Assembly: GCF_036373705.1 (NCBI RefSeq)
Contig: NC_089863.1
Coordinates: 24,346,917-24,410,916 of the forward strand
Origin: Amia ocellicauda
Taxonomy: Eukaryota > Chordata > Actinopteri > Amiiformes > Amiidae
DNA: 64,000 nt
Direction: 5' to 3'
A program made the translations under genes and the position numbers. Every line of letters begins with the position of its first letter. The first letter of the stretch is position 1. Under the pieces are notes generated by a model. That model was not told where the DNA came from and did no database searches. It was given only the letters and a program-made list of their open reading frames with translations. Shown here in pieces: positions 43,972-54,594 of the stretch.

Positions 43972-46466
43972 TTTTTGAGAGAGTGTGTGTGTGTCTTTTT
44001 GAGTGTGTGTGTGTGTCTTTTTGAGTGTGTGTGTGTGTCTTTTTGAGTGTGTGTGTGTGTCTTTTTGAGTGTGTGTGTGTGTCTTTTTGAGAGTGTGTGT
44101 GTGTGTGTGTCTTTTTGAGAGAGTGTGTGTGTCTTTTTGAGAGAATGTGTGTGTCTTTTTGAGTGTGTGTGTGTGTGTGTCTTTTTGAGTGTGTGTGTGT
44201 GTGTGTCTTTTTGAGAGTGTGTGTGTGTGTGTCTTTTTGAGAGTGTGTGTGTGTGTGTCTTTTTGAGTGTGTGTGTGTGTCTTTTTGAGTGTGTGTGTGT
44301 CTTTTTGAGTGTGTGTGTGTCTTTTTGAGTGTGTGTGTGTGTCTTTTTGAGAGAGTGTGTGTATGTGTGTGTGTGTGTCTTTTTGAGAGAGTGTGTGTAT
44401 GTGTGTGTGTGTGTCTTTTTGAGTGTGTGTGTGTGTGTCTTTTTGAGTGTGTGTGTGTCTTTTTGAGTGTGTGTGTGTGTGTGTCTTTTTGAGTGTGTGT
44501 GTGTCTTTTTGAGAGAGAGTGTGTGTGTGTGTGTGTGTGTCTTTTTGAGAGTGAGAGTGTGTGTGTGCAGTGACTGGGAGACGCTGGAGTAGTGCGTAAC
44601 TGTGTGTAACTGTGTTGTGTTGCAGTCCAGTCGCTGGACTGGGAAACATTCGAGCAGTACAGCACCTGGCAGCTGTTCCTGGCCCACAGCATCCCCATCG
44701 AGACCATCATCCCCATCCTGCAGCATCTCAAATACAAGGGTACCTTCAGCACTGCGATACACTGCACACCCTGCGATACACTGGTCACACTCCACACTCT
44801 GAGCCACACTACACACCCCACACTGTGACGCTCTGTACGCTGTGCCTAGTGAGCTGTAGCTCCGACATTGAAACACTCTCCTCCTCCTCTCAGAGCACCC
44901 AGAGGCGCTGTCCTGCCTGCTGCTGCAGCTGCGCCGAGAGAAGTGAGTGATGCCGTGTATCTGTGTCTCTGTGTGTACTGACGTGTGTGTCTGTGTCTCT
45001 GTGTGTACTGACGTGTGTGTGTCTGTGTCTGTATATTGACCTCATGTTCGTGTTTTTCTCTCTCTGCTGTGCGTTTGTGAATTGTGTGTGTGTGTGTGCG
45101 TGCATGTGTCCAGGCCCAGTGAGGAGATGGTGAAAATGGTGCTGAGCCGGCCCTGCCACACTGAGGACCAGTTCACCACCAGCATCCTGCGCCACTGGGC
45201 GGCCAAACACGACGACGTGCTGGCTGAGCACATCAAGGCCCTGCTGATCAAGAACAACAGCCTGCCGCGCAAACGCCAGAGGTACGGTACAGCACAAAAC
45301 AACACAACACACTGCACAGCACACCGCACACCAGACACTGTATAGATTATACTCACTGTATGGACTGTTCACTATGTTGCTCAGCATTTTTCTCTCCCCC
45401 TCCCCCAGCCTGCGCAGCTCCAGCAGTAAGTTGGCCCAGCTGACCCTCGAGCAGATCCTGGAGCATCTGGACAACCTGCGCCTGAGTCTGAGCAACACCA
45501 AGCTCAACTGTGAGTCTCCACACTTTAATGCACAGCCCTGATACACAACACTTGAATACACAACCATGTAATGCACAGCAGCGTAATACACAACACCTTA
45601 TGATGTGCTTGTCCCTGACGTCTCTGTGTCATCCCCAGTCTTCAGCCAGACGCCCATCCTGCAGGCCCTGCAGCACGTCCAGGCCAGCTGTGACGAGGCA
45701 CACAAAATGAGGTGAGACCCCGACCCTCGACCCCCGACCCCTGGCCGCTGTATTGGTGTGTTTATATATTGTCCAGTCCTCCGTCTCCTGCCCCTGCCCC
45801 TGCTCCTGTCCGGTGTACAGGCACACTGAACTGACAGCTCCCTCCCCTTCCCGCAGGTTCAGCGACCTCTTCTCACTGGCCGAGGAGTACGAGGACTCCT
45901 CCTCCAAGCCCCCCAAGTCTCGGCGGAAGGCAGCGGTCTCGTCCCCCCGCAGTCGCAAGGGCGCCGCCCCCCCCGCCAGCAACGAGGAGGAGAGCGCCTC
46001 TAGCAGCGCCTCGGTCTGTCCCTCCGTCCCTCTGTCTGTGTGCTACTGTCTGTCTGTCCCTCCATTCATCCCTCCTGTCTGTCTGTGTGTCACTGTCCCT
46101 ACTGTCTGTCTTACCTCTGTCTGTCTGTCCCTCCGTCTGTCCCTCCATCTGTCTGTGTGCCACTGTACCTCTGTCCCTCTCTGTCTATCTGTCCCTCCGT
46201 CCCTCCATCTGTCTTTCTGTGTGCCACTGTCCCTCCGTCCCTCTGTCTCTGTGTGCCACGGTCTGTGTTTCTATAACCGTCTCTATATCTGTCTGTCTCC
46301 ATGTCTCTCCCTCTGTTGGTATCTGTCTGTCTTTAGTAGGGTCTGTCTGTATGCCTGTGTCTGTCTGTCTGTCCGTCTACTCTGTCCCTCTGTCCTTGTC
46401 CGTGACTCACCTCCTGTTTTCTTCTCACTGTCTCTCCCCCTTTCCCCCCCTCTGTCTCGGTCTTCC

Positions 46467-46510
<44 letters not shown>

Positions 46511-46588
46511 GAGGAGGAAGACTCAAAGCCCAAGGCCCCCAAGAGGAAGAGGAAAGGCTCGTCGGCCGTTGGCTCCGACAGTGACTGA
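31224..46588 (+). CDS. INTS3: Integrator complex subunit 3, complete, 30 coding exons
   Basis: Exons: 31224-31307, 33328-33411, 33518-33601, 33751-33864, 34040-34124, 37601-37667, 37771-37915, 38025-38154, 38267-38364, 38825-39016, 39127-39214, 39668-39747, 39900-39991, 40091-40197, 40304-40423, 40551-40680, 41948-42002, 42092-42195, 42369-42413, 42526-42645, 42794-42947, 43055-43123, 43835-43910, 44626-44739, 44894-44942, 45114-45281, 45409-45509, 45639-45711, 45857-46013, 46511-46588. These total 3063 nt (1020 residues; human is about 1040), all GT..AG, all in phase. Diagnostic stretches are [22 protein letters not shown]-type [38 protein letters not shown] and the basic tail [15 protein letters not shown] (likely NLS). 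INTS3 is a mostly helical nuclear scaffold protein. In Integrator it supports snRNA 3'-end cleavage and promoter-proximal termination, and with SSB1/2 and INIP it forms the SOSS DNA-damage complex. The start was chosen by homology; no frameshift is seen. Confidence 0.97.
31548..33327. repeat. INTS3 intron-1 minisatellite made of the exon-2 splice junction
   Basis: About 50 units of 33-38 bp, e.g. TTGCAGCGCTTGGACAGGTG followed by TGTGACTGTTGTG. The last unit runs into the true acceptor TTGCAG (33322-33327) and exon 2, which begins CGCTTGGACAGGTGTATGGC. Exon 2 and the array unit agree in the first 15 nt, and over the next 15 the differences are all transitions. Distal units mostly read TTGCGGCTCTTGGACAG, losing the AG. 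Units from about 32900 onward mostly keep TTGCAG. Confidence 0.93.
34140..35485. repeat. GT/CTGT-rich minisatellite in INTS3 intron 5
   Basis: About 1.35 kb of irregular units of TGTGTGTGCGTCTGTCTGTG type with CATCTGTCTCCGTCTCT inserts. It is nearly stop-free in every frame on both strands, which yields very long artefactual Cys/Val or His/Thr open frames. It begins about 15 bp after the exon-5 donor. Confidence 0.95.
35891..36867 (-). mobile_element. Internally deleted Tc1/mariner element
   Basis: Ends are CAGTGAGTGAAAAAAGTATT on the left and the inverted AATACTTTTTTCCCTCACTG on the right, each extending through GATCCCCTGCTGATTT. A TA target duplication lies at 35889-35890 and 36868-36869. 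Length is 977 bp, shorter than full Tc1-like fish elements. It carries a broken minus-strand transposase. It sits in INTS3 intron 5, opposite to the gene's sense. Confidence 0.95.
36098..36795 (-). pseudogene. Tc1-like transposase, deleted and frameshifted
   Basis: On the minus strand an ATG at 36795-36793 opens [20 protein letters not shown], the first helix-turn-helix. After about 30 codons a deletion removes the second HTH region and shifts the frame. From about 36700 down to the TAA at 36100-36098 the catalytic domain is intact in the other frame. It has SDETK (first Asp), HDNDPKHT (second Asp) and [10 protein letters not shown] (Glu), i.e. the DD34E triad. No full-length transposase can be made from this copy. 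Confidence 0.93.
38495..38745. repeat. Dispersed intronic repeat in INTS3 intron 9
   Basis: Follows a GT microsatellite (38437-38476). It contains GGTTTATGAGGACATTGCCT, TTTTATTGAAAATGTAAAAA, three TTAGGG-like units (38640-38657), GGGGATAGAATCTATAGTTT and TCTATGGAGAGTCCTCATAA. I recall this composition as a repeat common in fish introns next to GT runs, but cannot name the family. No coding capacity. Confidence 0.5.
39215..39550. repeat. GGGAGGGA purine-rich array in INTS3 intron 11
   Basis: Tandem GAGGGAAGGAGGGAGGG-type units start directly after the exon-11 donor and continue about 330 bp. The + (transcript) strand is almost purely purine with dense G runs, so a G-quadruplex or triplex is possible. 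Confidence 0.9.
40203..40254. repeat. GT microsatellite in INTS3 intron 14
   Basis: About 25 GT dinucleotides start within 8 bp of the exon-14 donor in this very short intron (40198-40303). Confidence 0.95.
40764..41840. mobile_element. Possible DNA-transposon-derived sequence in INTS3 intron 16
   Basis: CAGTGGCGGCTGGTGGG at 40764 looks like a hAT-type terminal sequence. Downstream is unique-looking sequence without an open frame. It includes an inverted repeat GTTCACTACGG (41658-41668) and CCGTAGTGAAC (41732-41742). I could not find a matching right terminus or target duplication, so this may simply be intron sequence. Confidence 0.3.
42980..43007 (+). repeat. Duplicated 3' end of INTS3 exon 21 inside intron 21
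   Basis: A 28-bp stretch starting TGCTACCTCACCCCCTCCAT is identical to 42918-42945, the end of exon 21, at offset 62. The copy carries over the sequence up to CAGTG but is followed by TGGTGTGTC instead of the true donor (AG|GTCCGT). Short CCGTC/CTGTC repeats lie between. Confidence 0.9.
43194..43386. mobile_element. hAT MITE with perfect 8-bp target duplication
   Basis: 193 bp, with inverted ends CAGGGGTTTTCAAAGTGGTC and the complement GACCACTTTGAAAACCCCTG. The TIR continues into GGAGGACCCCCTGCCCTGC. It is flanked by CTCTAGAG at 43186-43193 and 43387-43394. It has no coding capacity and is AT-rich in the middle. It sits in INTS3 intron 22. Confidence 0.95.
43421..43730. mobile_element. Second, related hAT-like MITE
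   Basis: About 310 bp starting CAGTGGTTCCTAACTCCTGG, with an inverted right side CCAGCAGGGTAGGGGGTCCT..GGGGACCCATG. Candidate target copies are CTCTACAC (43413-43420) and CGCTACAG (43731-43738), 6 of 8 matching. The inner TIR (CCTGC..GTTTTTGTT) is shared with the neighbouring MITE, and the inner sequence matches the NPR1-intron copy at 1262-1436. Confidence 0.8.
43925..44565. repeat. GTGTGTGTCTTTTTGAG minisatellite in INTS3 intron 23
   Basis: Roughly 25-30 units, each a run of GT followed by CTTTTTGAG(AGAGT). It lies just inside the exon-23 donor. It explains the long His/Thr and Cys/Val open frames here. Confidence 0.95.
46014..46510. repeat. CTGTCCCTCC minisatellite filling INTS3 intron 29
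   Basis: Units of GTCTGTCCCTCCGTCCCTCT type begin at the donor itself (GTCTGT at 46014) and pass into a pure CT run ending at the acceptor CAG (46508-46510). The whole intron is pyrimidine-rich repeat. Confidence 0.85.
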
Positions 46589-47520
46589 GACGCCCGCGGC
46601 CCCGCCCACGCCTCTGTGACATCCCCGGAGACACGCCCTCCTCTCCTCCCTCCCGGCCGCCCCTCTCCCGCACCTGTGGATCCCTAGCCCCTCTCATAGA
46701 CGCGCCCACCCTGGGAGGGGCTTGAACCGGGACCCGGCTGGCGATCGGCCAGGAGACGTGCCTCCCTCCGTCACTCATCGGCCACTGTGAGGCTGGGGGG
46801 CGGGGTTTGGGGGTTTGGGGGCGTGGTCTGTGGCACGTTTCAATACAGATTCACTGGCACTTCCTGGCCACTCCGGGGAGACAGAAATACGGACAGATGG
46901 ACAGACTGACTGACAGTGAGACATCACGGACTGGACGCCTGTGTCCTGCAACACTCTCCGCTTGAAAAGGTTTTTTTTTGTTTTTTTTATATAAGAGAAA
47001 CGCTGCCTCTGCCGCGGCACAAAAATACCGCACTGTGCGTCGGCCTATTCTGCTGCACTGTGGTTTACTGCGCTCTGCTGCACAGCGACGCAGTCTAGAC
47101 TGAACGGCACAGGCGGTGGATCGATGACATCACAAAGGGAACGGAGCCGGCCAATGATGTGCAGCTTGTCCCGCTGGTCTGAACGGGCATCCCACAAAGA
47201 ATGGGGGTCGGTCGGCTCCCAGAGAATCCACCAATCACGGCTCAGCTGACATGAGGCCACGCCCCTTCCCTCTCCCCTGATTCGCTGCAGTGACGCTCTG
47301 AAAGGCGGGGCCAGGGACGTTTTTACCAGCTGGGTTTTTACAGGAGCCGTTTGGGTTTGGGACAGTTGCCGAGAGAGAGAGAGAGAGAGAGAAACTTTTG
47401 AATGAGACCACAACAGCCATGGATGTTTTAAACTGATCATTTCTTTCTACTGACCTATTTTCATATAAAGAAGAATCCTAACCGTAATAATGATAATTAA
47501 AAAATGGCAGAAAAAGCACT
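46589..47520 (+). other. INTS3 3' UTR
   Basis: Mixed sequence after the TGA. A variant poly(A) signal ATTAAA at 47496-47501 is the best candidate; no AATAAA is seen closer to the stop. A GA run lies at 47371-47392. Transcript end is an inference. Confidence 0.45.
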
Positions 47521-47640
47521 GACTCGTGGCTGGTTTTGCTTTCTGTTGGTTTGTGTATATTGTGTGTCATGACTCCGGGCCTGTGATAAACCACAACAAA
47601 GAGGATTATTCAGTCCTACACACGCCTGATTGACTTAGAG

Positions 47641-47671
47641 TGTGTGTGTGTGTGCGTGGCGGTGTCTCTGT

Positions 47672-47702
<31 letters not shown>

Positions 47703-47791
47703 CGTGGCGGTGTCTCTGTGTGTGTTTTTGTGTGTGTGTGTGTGTGTGTGTGCGTGGCGGTGTCTCTGTGTGTCGGTCTGTGAGCTTGTCT

Positions 47792-47836
<45 letters not shown>

Positions 47837-47935
47837 GGTCTGTGAGCTTGTCTGTGTGTGTGTGCGTGTGTGCGTGTTGGTCTGTTTGTCGGTCGGCCTG
47901 TGAGCTTGTCTCAGTGTGTCTCTGTGTGGACAAAA
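47641..47935. repeat. GT-rich minisatellite in the INTS3-SYT11 spacer
   Basis: GT runs alternate with GCGTGGCGGTGTCTCTGTG and CGGTCTGTGAGCTTGTCT units. No gene. Confidence 0.9.
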
Positions 47936-49126
47936 GCAGCTGCATTAAGGCATCACAAAGCTCTCGATCAGATACAATACAATGCAGAGCAATACAGCAC
48001 CATAGCGAACCGGCAGGAGGACACAGGTGTGCGATCAGCCTGGCGGCGCCGCCTGCAATACCACACTGACCACAGGGCGGCAGCATCGCACTGCGCTTAA
48101 ACTGCAGCGCCAGCCGCCCGTTCCCAGACGCTCTGATTTAATTAAGTGCAGAGGGAGGTGGGGGGGAAGGGGCTGCGATTTAATGGATAGTTTACCGGAT
48201 TTGTTTTAATACGTCCTGGACAGAAGAGGAGAGAGAGAGAAATTGTGTCCGCCCTGACCTACAGTGCTGGGCGAGACAGAGTGGTCAGGTTTTATGTTTA
48301 TTTTATGTATACAAGCCTTTTATAGCGCCTTGCAAGAAAGCCAAGGACACTGTACTAAAGAAAGTAAGAAATATACCAAATAAAAGAGCCAGACTGTTTA
48401 AAAAAAGAGTCCTTTAGCAGGTGCATGTATGCAAGGAGACTAAACGGAAAAGAAAACTACACACTCGCTGCATTACCGCTCAACAACGGTGACATCATTC
48501 AGTACACACTGTCCCACACTCCGGATGCAGCAAAGCCCGCAGTTACACAATAAACACAACAAAAACACAATTAACGAGGGACAAACACTGCGACTGCAGA
48601 CACACGACACCGTATTTACATTCTGTTGCGTTTTTCCCTTCGTTCCCCAATTAAGCCATCTACGGGGGGGTGAGAGCCTCTTCATCACGGATCGGCCAAC
48701 TTCGGCACGAATCGGAAAGCGTCGTGCGTGGGCGGGGCTGGCGTGATTGACAGCAGCGCTCCATAGGCCCACAGTGCAGCGGTGGGGGGCGGGGGCGGAT
48801 CCCCGAGGTGAGTGACAGCGCGATGGGCGTGGCCGAGCTCTCCTCCCTTTGATGCCTGGACCAGTCCGCCGCCGCATCCCTGACCGAGTCTGAGCATCAC
48901 CGAGCGGCAGCATCCCCAGCCCCAGCTCCGCCACTGAGGCACAGTCTTGATCCGGACTCCACGGGCAGAAACTCACGGCTGACATTATTCTACATGGAAA
49001 TCAAATAGAGACCTGCCCTGTCGCCTGTTTTTGTTTTTCTTTTTTTCTTTGGTGTGTGTGTGTGTGAGTGAGTGAGAGAGAGAGAGAGAGAGAGAGCATC
49101 GCAGTTGCTGGGAGAAGAAGCTAAAA
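47936..49126 (+). promoter_or_regulatory. Spacer and SYT11 promoter/5' UTR region
   Basis: 47936-48640 is ordinary sequence; a stretch around 48295-48440 (TTTTATAGCGCCTTGCAAG) may be an old interspersed repeat. From about 48640 to 48960 base composition turns GC-rich with many CpGs, consistent with a CpG-type promoter upstream of the SYT11 ATG at 49127. A GA run at 49069-49096 probably lies in the 5' UTR. No TATA box is evident and the start site is not resolved. Confidence 0.45.
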
Positions 49127-49338
49127 ATGGCTGAGATCACCAACATAAGACCCGCGTACGGTAAGCCCCGCTGTGTTTCGGTGTTAGTTGTGTGGGTCTT
49201 GTTGTCTGTAATGTCGGAGAAGCAGTTGTGTGTAGATGCACCGGCGCTCTGGAGTCTAGCGCGCATAAGATGGACGACCGTGTGTGAAAACAGCGCTGTT
49301 TGGGCTTGTGCATCTCCAAATAATGCTTTTGGACGCAT

Positions 49339-49389
<51 letters not shown>

Positions 49390-52300
49390 CCACATAATAC
49401 ACGCATGCGTACATATATGTGTATAGCTTTGGCTGGATCATTTAACGGACATGCATGAGACATGTATCAGTCTGTTTTCCTGGCTGGATCTCACCTGTTT
49501 TTCCTCTCCAAAAGCTAACAGCGTTAAAATGGCCCTACAGCCACCCGCTACTTCATATTTCAAAACACACACTTCGTCGTGCACTTAATTGCGTTTGGAA
49601 CCCGGCGTTCTAATTAGGCGAGTACATTCCATTTGCCTATTGTGGTTGTTATTATTATTGTTATTGTTATGATTCTTATTATTGTTGCGGTGTGGTCTGG
49701 ATCTGGCACACCGGTGATGGTGGTGGTGAGGGGGGGGGGCAAATAAAATAAGAAAATCGCCCTTTAAACCAGAGAGACGACACTAGCCGTGGGGGGTGTA
49801 GATTGGGGAGCTGTCTGAGGGGTAAAATCAGCTTTTGCTGGAGAGAGAGAGAGTGGTGGCAACCCCCGGCTTCGTCTTTTGCGCCTTTGTCGCACTTGTT
49901 TTGCACCGTCTTGCTCTATTTCTGCGTTTGGATGCTGCGTGATCGTTAGGATTGTGTTGTTGGCTGTGGAAGGTGGTGATGAGCGGTCGTGATTGCGTGC
50001 CCTGGCCTGGTTCCCTAAGCCCCCCCCAGCCCCCCACCCCGCTGTGTGCAATGGCGTTGGCTGGGTGCTGGGCTGGGGTGGACGGGATGACGTGATGTCT
50101 ATTCCTGGGGCCAGGCATCGCCTCTCCCCGCGTCTCTATTGTTATTGTAGAGACAACCTGCCCACTCCAGGCGTGAGTTATGGGTTTGAATACGATTGTC
50201 AGGGCGGTGTGGTGGTGGGGGGGCAGGACTTGATATCCCAATCACTTCTTGGTGATGATTTAGATTTTAATTAGCGGGCATTACTTAAAAAAATATGATT
50301 TTTATTAGTGTGTCTGTTGGATTGTCTTTTCTTGAGGAAATGTTCTGTATACTGTATATACACACATATGTAGAGTGGTTGTGAAGGAGAGGGGGATTTG
50401 ACAGCGGAGGTAAAGACCGTCTGTCTGCAGTTTTGCCAGGGAAGAGGAGACGCATCCATTACTGTGGACAGGGCTGTTGTTGTCCTCCATCGTGGGTCCT
50501 CCTCGGTCCCCGTGGCCCTCGCGGTTTGGTGGCCGAGGGCCGCGGTGGGGCAGGACCCTCTCTCTCCTCGGCTCCGGGGATCCAGTCCGAATCCGCTGCC
50601 ACCTTAGGAAGACGAAAGAGGGATCGGTGACGCATGATATGACACTGTTCCCTGGCCCCGAAACAAAATGCATCACACCTGGGGGAGCGGGGGCATCCTG
50701 GCCTGGTGCCAGCCGTGCCCGGGGGCCGTAGCTGCGTAGCTCAGCCGAGAGACGGGCCGGTCACTGGCGTGTGTGCGTCTGTGCCCCTCTCTCTCTTTGC
50801 CCCTTTCTCTCTCTCTCTCTCTCTCTCTCTGTGCCCCTCTCTCTGACCTTCCCTCTCTCTTTGCCCCTTTCTTTCTCTCTCTCTCTCTGTGCCCCTCTCT
50901 CTGCCCTTCTCTCTCTCTCTTTGCCCCGCTCCCTCTCTCTGTGCCCCTCTCTCTGCCCTTCTCTCTCTCTCTTTGCCCCTCTCCCTCTCTCTGTGCCCCT
51001 CTCTCTGCCCTTCTCTCTCTCTCTTTGCCCCTCTATCTCTCTGTGCCCGTCTCTCTGCCCTTCTCTCTCTCTCTTTGCCCCTCTCTCTCTCTGTGCCCCT
51101 CTCTCTGCCCTTCTCTCTCTCTCTTTGCCCCTCTCTCTCTCTGTGCCCCTCTCACTGCCCTTCTCTCTCTGTGCCCCTCTCTCTCTGTCCCTCTATCTCT
51201 CTTTGCCCCTCTCTTTGCCCCTCTCCCTCTCTCTGTGCCCCTCTCTCTGCCCTTCTCTCTCTGTGCCCCTATCTCTGCCCTTCTCTCTCTGTGCCCCTAT
51301 CTCTGCCCTTCTCTCTCTTTGCCCCTCTCTCTGTCCTTCTCTCTCTCTGTCCCTTTATCTCTTTGCCCCTCTCTCTCTCTTTGCCCCTCTCCCTCTCTCT
51401 GTGCCACTCTCTCTGCCCTTCTCTCTCTTTGCCCCTCTCTCTGTCCCTCTATCTCTTTGCCCCTCTCTCTCTTTGCCTCTCTCTATGCCCCCTATTTCTC
51501 TTTGCCCCTCTCTCTGTCATTCTCTCTATGTGTCCCTCTGTCTGCCCTTCTCTCTCTTTGTCCCTCTCTCTGCCCTTCTCTCTATTTGCCCCTCTCTCTG
51601 TCCCTCTATCTCTTTGCCCCTCTCTCTCTTTGCCTCTCTCTATGCCCCCTATTTCTCTTTGTCCCTCTCTCTGTCATTCTCTCTATGTGTCCCTCTGTCT
51701 GCCCTTCTCTCTCTTTGTCCCTCTCTCTGCCCTTCTCTCTATTTGCCCCTCTCTCTGTCCCTCTCTCTTTGCCCCTCTCCCTCTCTCTGTGCCCCTCTCT
51801 CTGCCCTTCTCTCTCTGTGCCCCTCTCTCTGCCCTTCTCTCTCTTTGCCCCTCTCTCTGTCCCTCTATCTCTCTTTGCCCCTCTCTTTGCCCCTCTCCCT
51901 CTCTGTGTCCCTCTGTCTGCCCTTCTCTCTCTTTGTCCCTCTCTCTGCCCTTCTCTCTATTTGCCCCTCTCTCTGTCCCTCTATCTCTCTTTGCCTCTCT
52001 CTATGCCCCCTATTTCTCTGCCCCTCTCTCTGTCATTCTCTCTCTGTGCCCCCTCTCTCTATGTGTCCCTCTGTCTGCCCTTCTCTCTCTTTGTCCCTCT
52101 CTCTGCCCTTCTCTCTATTTGCCCCTCTCTCTGTCCCTCTCTCTTTGCCCCTCTCTTTGCCCCTCTCCCTCTCTCTGTGCCCCTCTCTCTGCCCTTCTCT
52201 CTCTCTGCCCCTCTCTCTGTGCCCCTCTCTCTCTGTCCCTCTATCTCTCTTTGCCCCTCTCCCTCTCTCTGTGTCCCTCTGTCTGCCCTTCTCTCTTTGC

Positions 52301-52773
52301 CCCTCTCTCTGTCCCTCTCTCTTTGCCCCTCTCTCTGTCCCTCTATCTCTCTTTGCCCCTCTCCCTCTCTCTGTGCCCCTCTCTCTGCCCTTCTCTCTCT
52401 TTGCTCCTCTCTCTGTGCCCCTCTCTCTGTCCCTCTATCTCTCTTTGCCCCTCTCCCTCTCTCTGTGCCCCTCTCTCTGCCCTTCTCTCTCTTTGTCCCT
52501 CTCTCTGCCCTTCTCTCTATTTGCCCCTCTCTCTGTCTCTCTCTCTTTGCCCCTATCTCTCTCTTTGCCTCTCTCTATGCCCCCTATTTCTCTTTGCCCC
52601 TCTCTCTGCCCTTCTCTCTCTCTGTGCCCCTTTCTCTCTCTGTCTGCCCTTCTCTCTCTTTGCCCCATCTCTCATTTTGTCCCTCTCTCTGCCCTTCTCT
52701 CTCTTTGCCCAGCTCTCTGCCCATTCTGTCTCTCTGTGCCCCTCTATCTTTCCTTCCCTCTCTTTCTCTGCCC

Positions 52774-52807
<34 letters not shown>

Positions 52808-52939
52808 ACCCCTCTTTGCCTCTCTGTATGCCTCTCTTTCTGTCTCTGCCTCTCTCTGTGCCCCTCTTTCTCTCTCTCTCCCCCTGTCCCCGTTTCAGTT
52901 TCAGCTGTGTCACTGCTGCTTGCTACCCTAATGCATCTG

Positions 52940-52985
<46 letters not shown>

Positions 52986-54545
52986 CACTCGTCCGGCCAG
53001 CAGTACAGACTGTCCCAACACCCAGAGTCCCGATACAGAGCCCTCTCATGAAGAGAAACGAAAGAAGGAAACGGGAGATCAGTGAGGTGGGGAAGGGTTT
53101 CCGTGCGGTCGAGGGGCCACGGAGGATGGTGCTGCGCTCTTTTCCTTCCCCTGCCACACTTCCTTCTTCCCTCCATATACTCTCTCCTTTTCGGTTGGGG
53201 AGGACGGTGTTTGGTGTTTGTACTTTATTTGATGACTGTCCAGTGTCCTAATCATGACTACAGACTGGGCTGATTAAAGATGGCTGCCGTTCACACCGCG
53301 GTTATTATTGATGCCGTGCAGCTGCCAGTTTGCCAAGACTCGCCTCAGTAATATAGACGACAGACAGAGCCACTGGTCAGCCATTTTTTCATCCTCATCC
53401 CCCCTTTTTATCAGTCAGCGGTTTCTAAAGACTTGAAGCGAGTGTCTGTGTTTTTGTTTTAAATCGATTTTAATCCACATTAGTGTCAGACGCCTCGTAA
53501 TGTTTTCACCGGCCTGGACACTGTACTGCATGAGGCGGTTATTGAGAATGGATGGATGGGAGAGAGGGATGGGCAGAGGGATGGGATGGGGAGAGTGGGA
53601 GGGAGGGAGGAAGGGAAAGAGGGAGGGTGAGAGGGATGGGCAGGGATGGGGAGAAAGAGAGGGATGGGCAGGGATGGGGAGAGGGAGAGAGATGGGGAGG
53701 GGGAGTGGGGAGGGATAAAGGGATGGACAGGGAAGGGGAGAAATAGAGATGGGGAGAGGGAGAGAGAGATGGAGAGAGGAATGGGGAGAGGGAGGGAGAG
53801 GGAAGGATAGAAGGATGGGCAGGGAGAGAGATGGGGATGGAAGGAGGGGGAGAGAGATGGAGAGAGGGAGCAGGAGAGAGATGAGGAGAGGGAGAGGGCG
53901 ATAGAGATGGGGAGAGGGGGAGAGAAATGGGAGGGGGAGATGGGGAGGGGGAGGGGGAGAGCGAGAGACAGTGATGGGGAGGGATAGAGGGATGGGCAAG
54001 GAGAGAGGGATGGGGAGAGAGAGGGAGAGAGATGGTGATTGGGGAGTGGAGAGGGATAAAGGGATGGACAGGGAAGGGGAGCAATAGAGATGGAGAGAGG
54101 AATGGGGAGAGGGAGGGAGAGTGAGAGAGAGAGGGATGGGGAGAGGGATGCTGAATATTTGTAGGCCCTGTGCCTGGCGGTGCTTCTTGAACCCTGCTAG
54201 CTGCCTGCTATAAAGTTTCATGGGCTGAACAACTTGATAACAGTGGCGTCTGGGCCGCGCTGCCGTGCTCTCGTGGCCCCCCTGATGCGCTCCGGCGCCG
54301 AGAGAGTCGCGGTGCCGCCGATCCGAGAGGGGCGAGGGGGTCCAGAGGCGAGCAAACAACAGAACAGACGACTCCAGTGATGGAGCGAGAGAGAGAGAGG
54401 GGCGGTGGGGTGACAGGCTGGGGGGGTTGTGTGATCTCATGGGGATGTTTCCAGGCAACTGGAGCAGCTGGCTCTAAACACGTTCCAGAACGTGACATCA
54501 GCCAATCGGAATTCCCTCCGGGACGGAGGAGGGGCCGGGGCCTTT

Positions 54546-54594
<49 letters not shown>

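Noticed and set aside
50771..53251. 826-residue Ser/Leu/Pro/Cys-rich open frame and overlapping long frames
   Set aside because: They come from the CT-rich minisatellite of SYT11 intron 1; no domain, and several frames are open at once.
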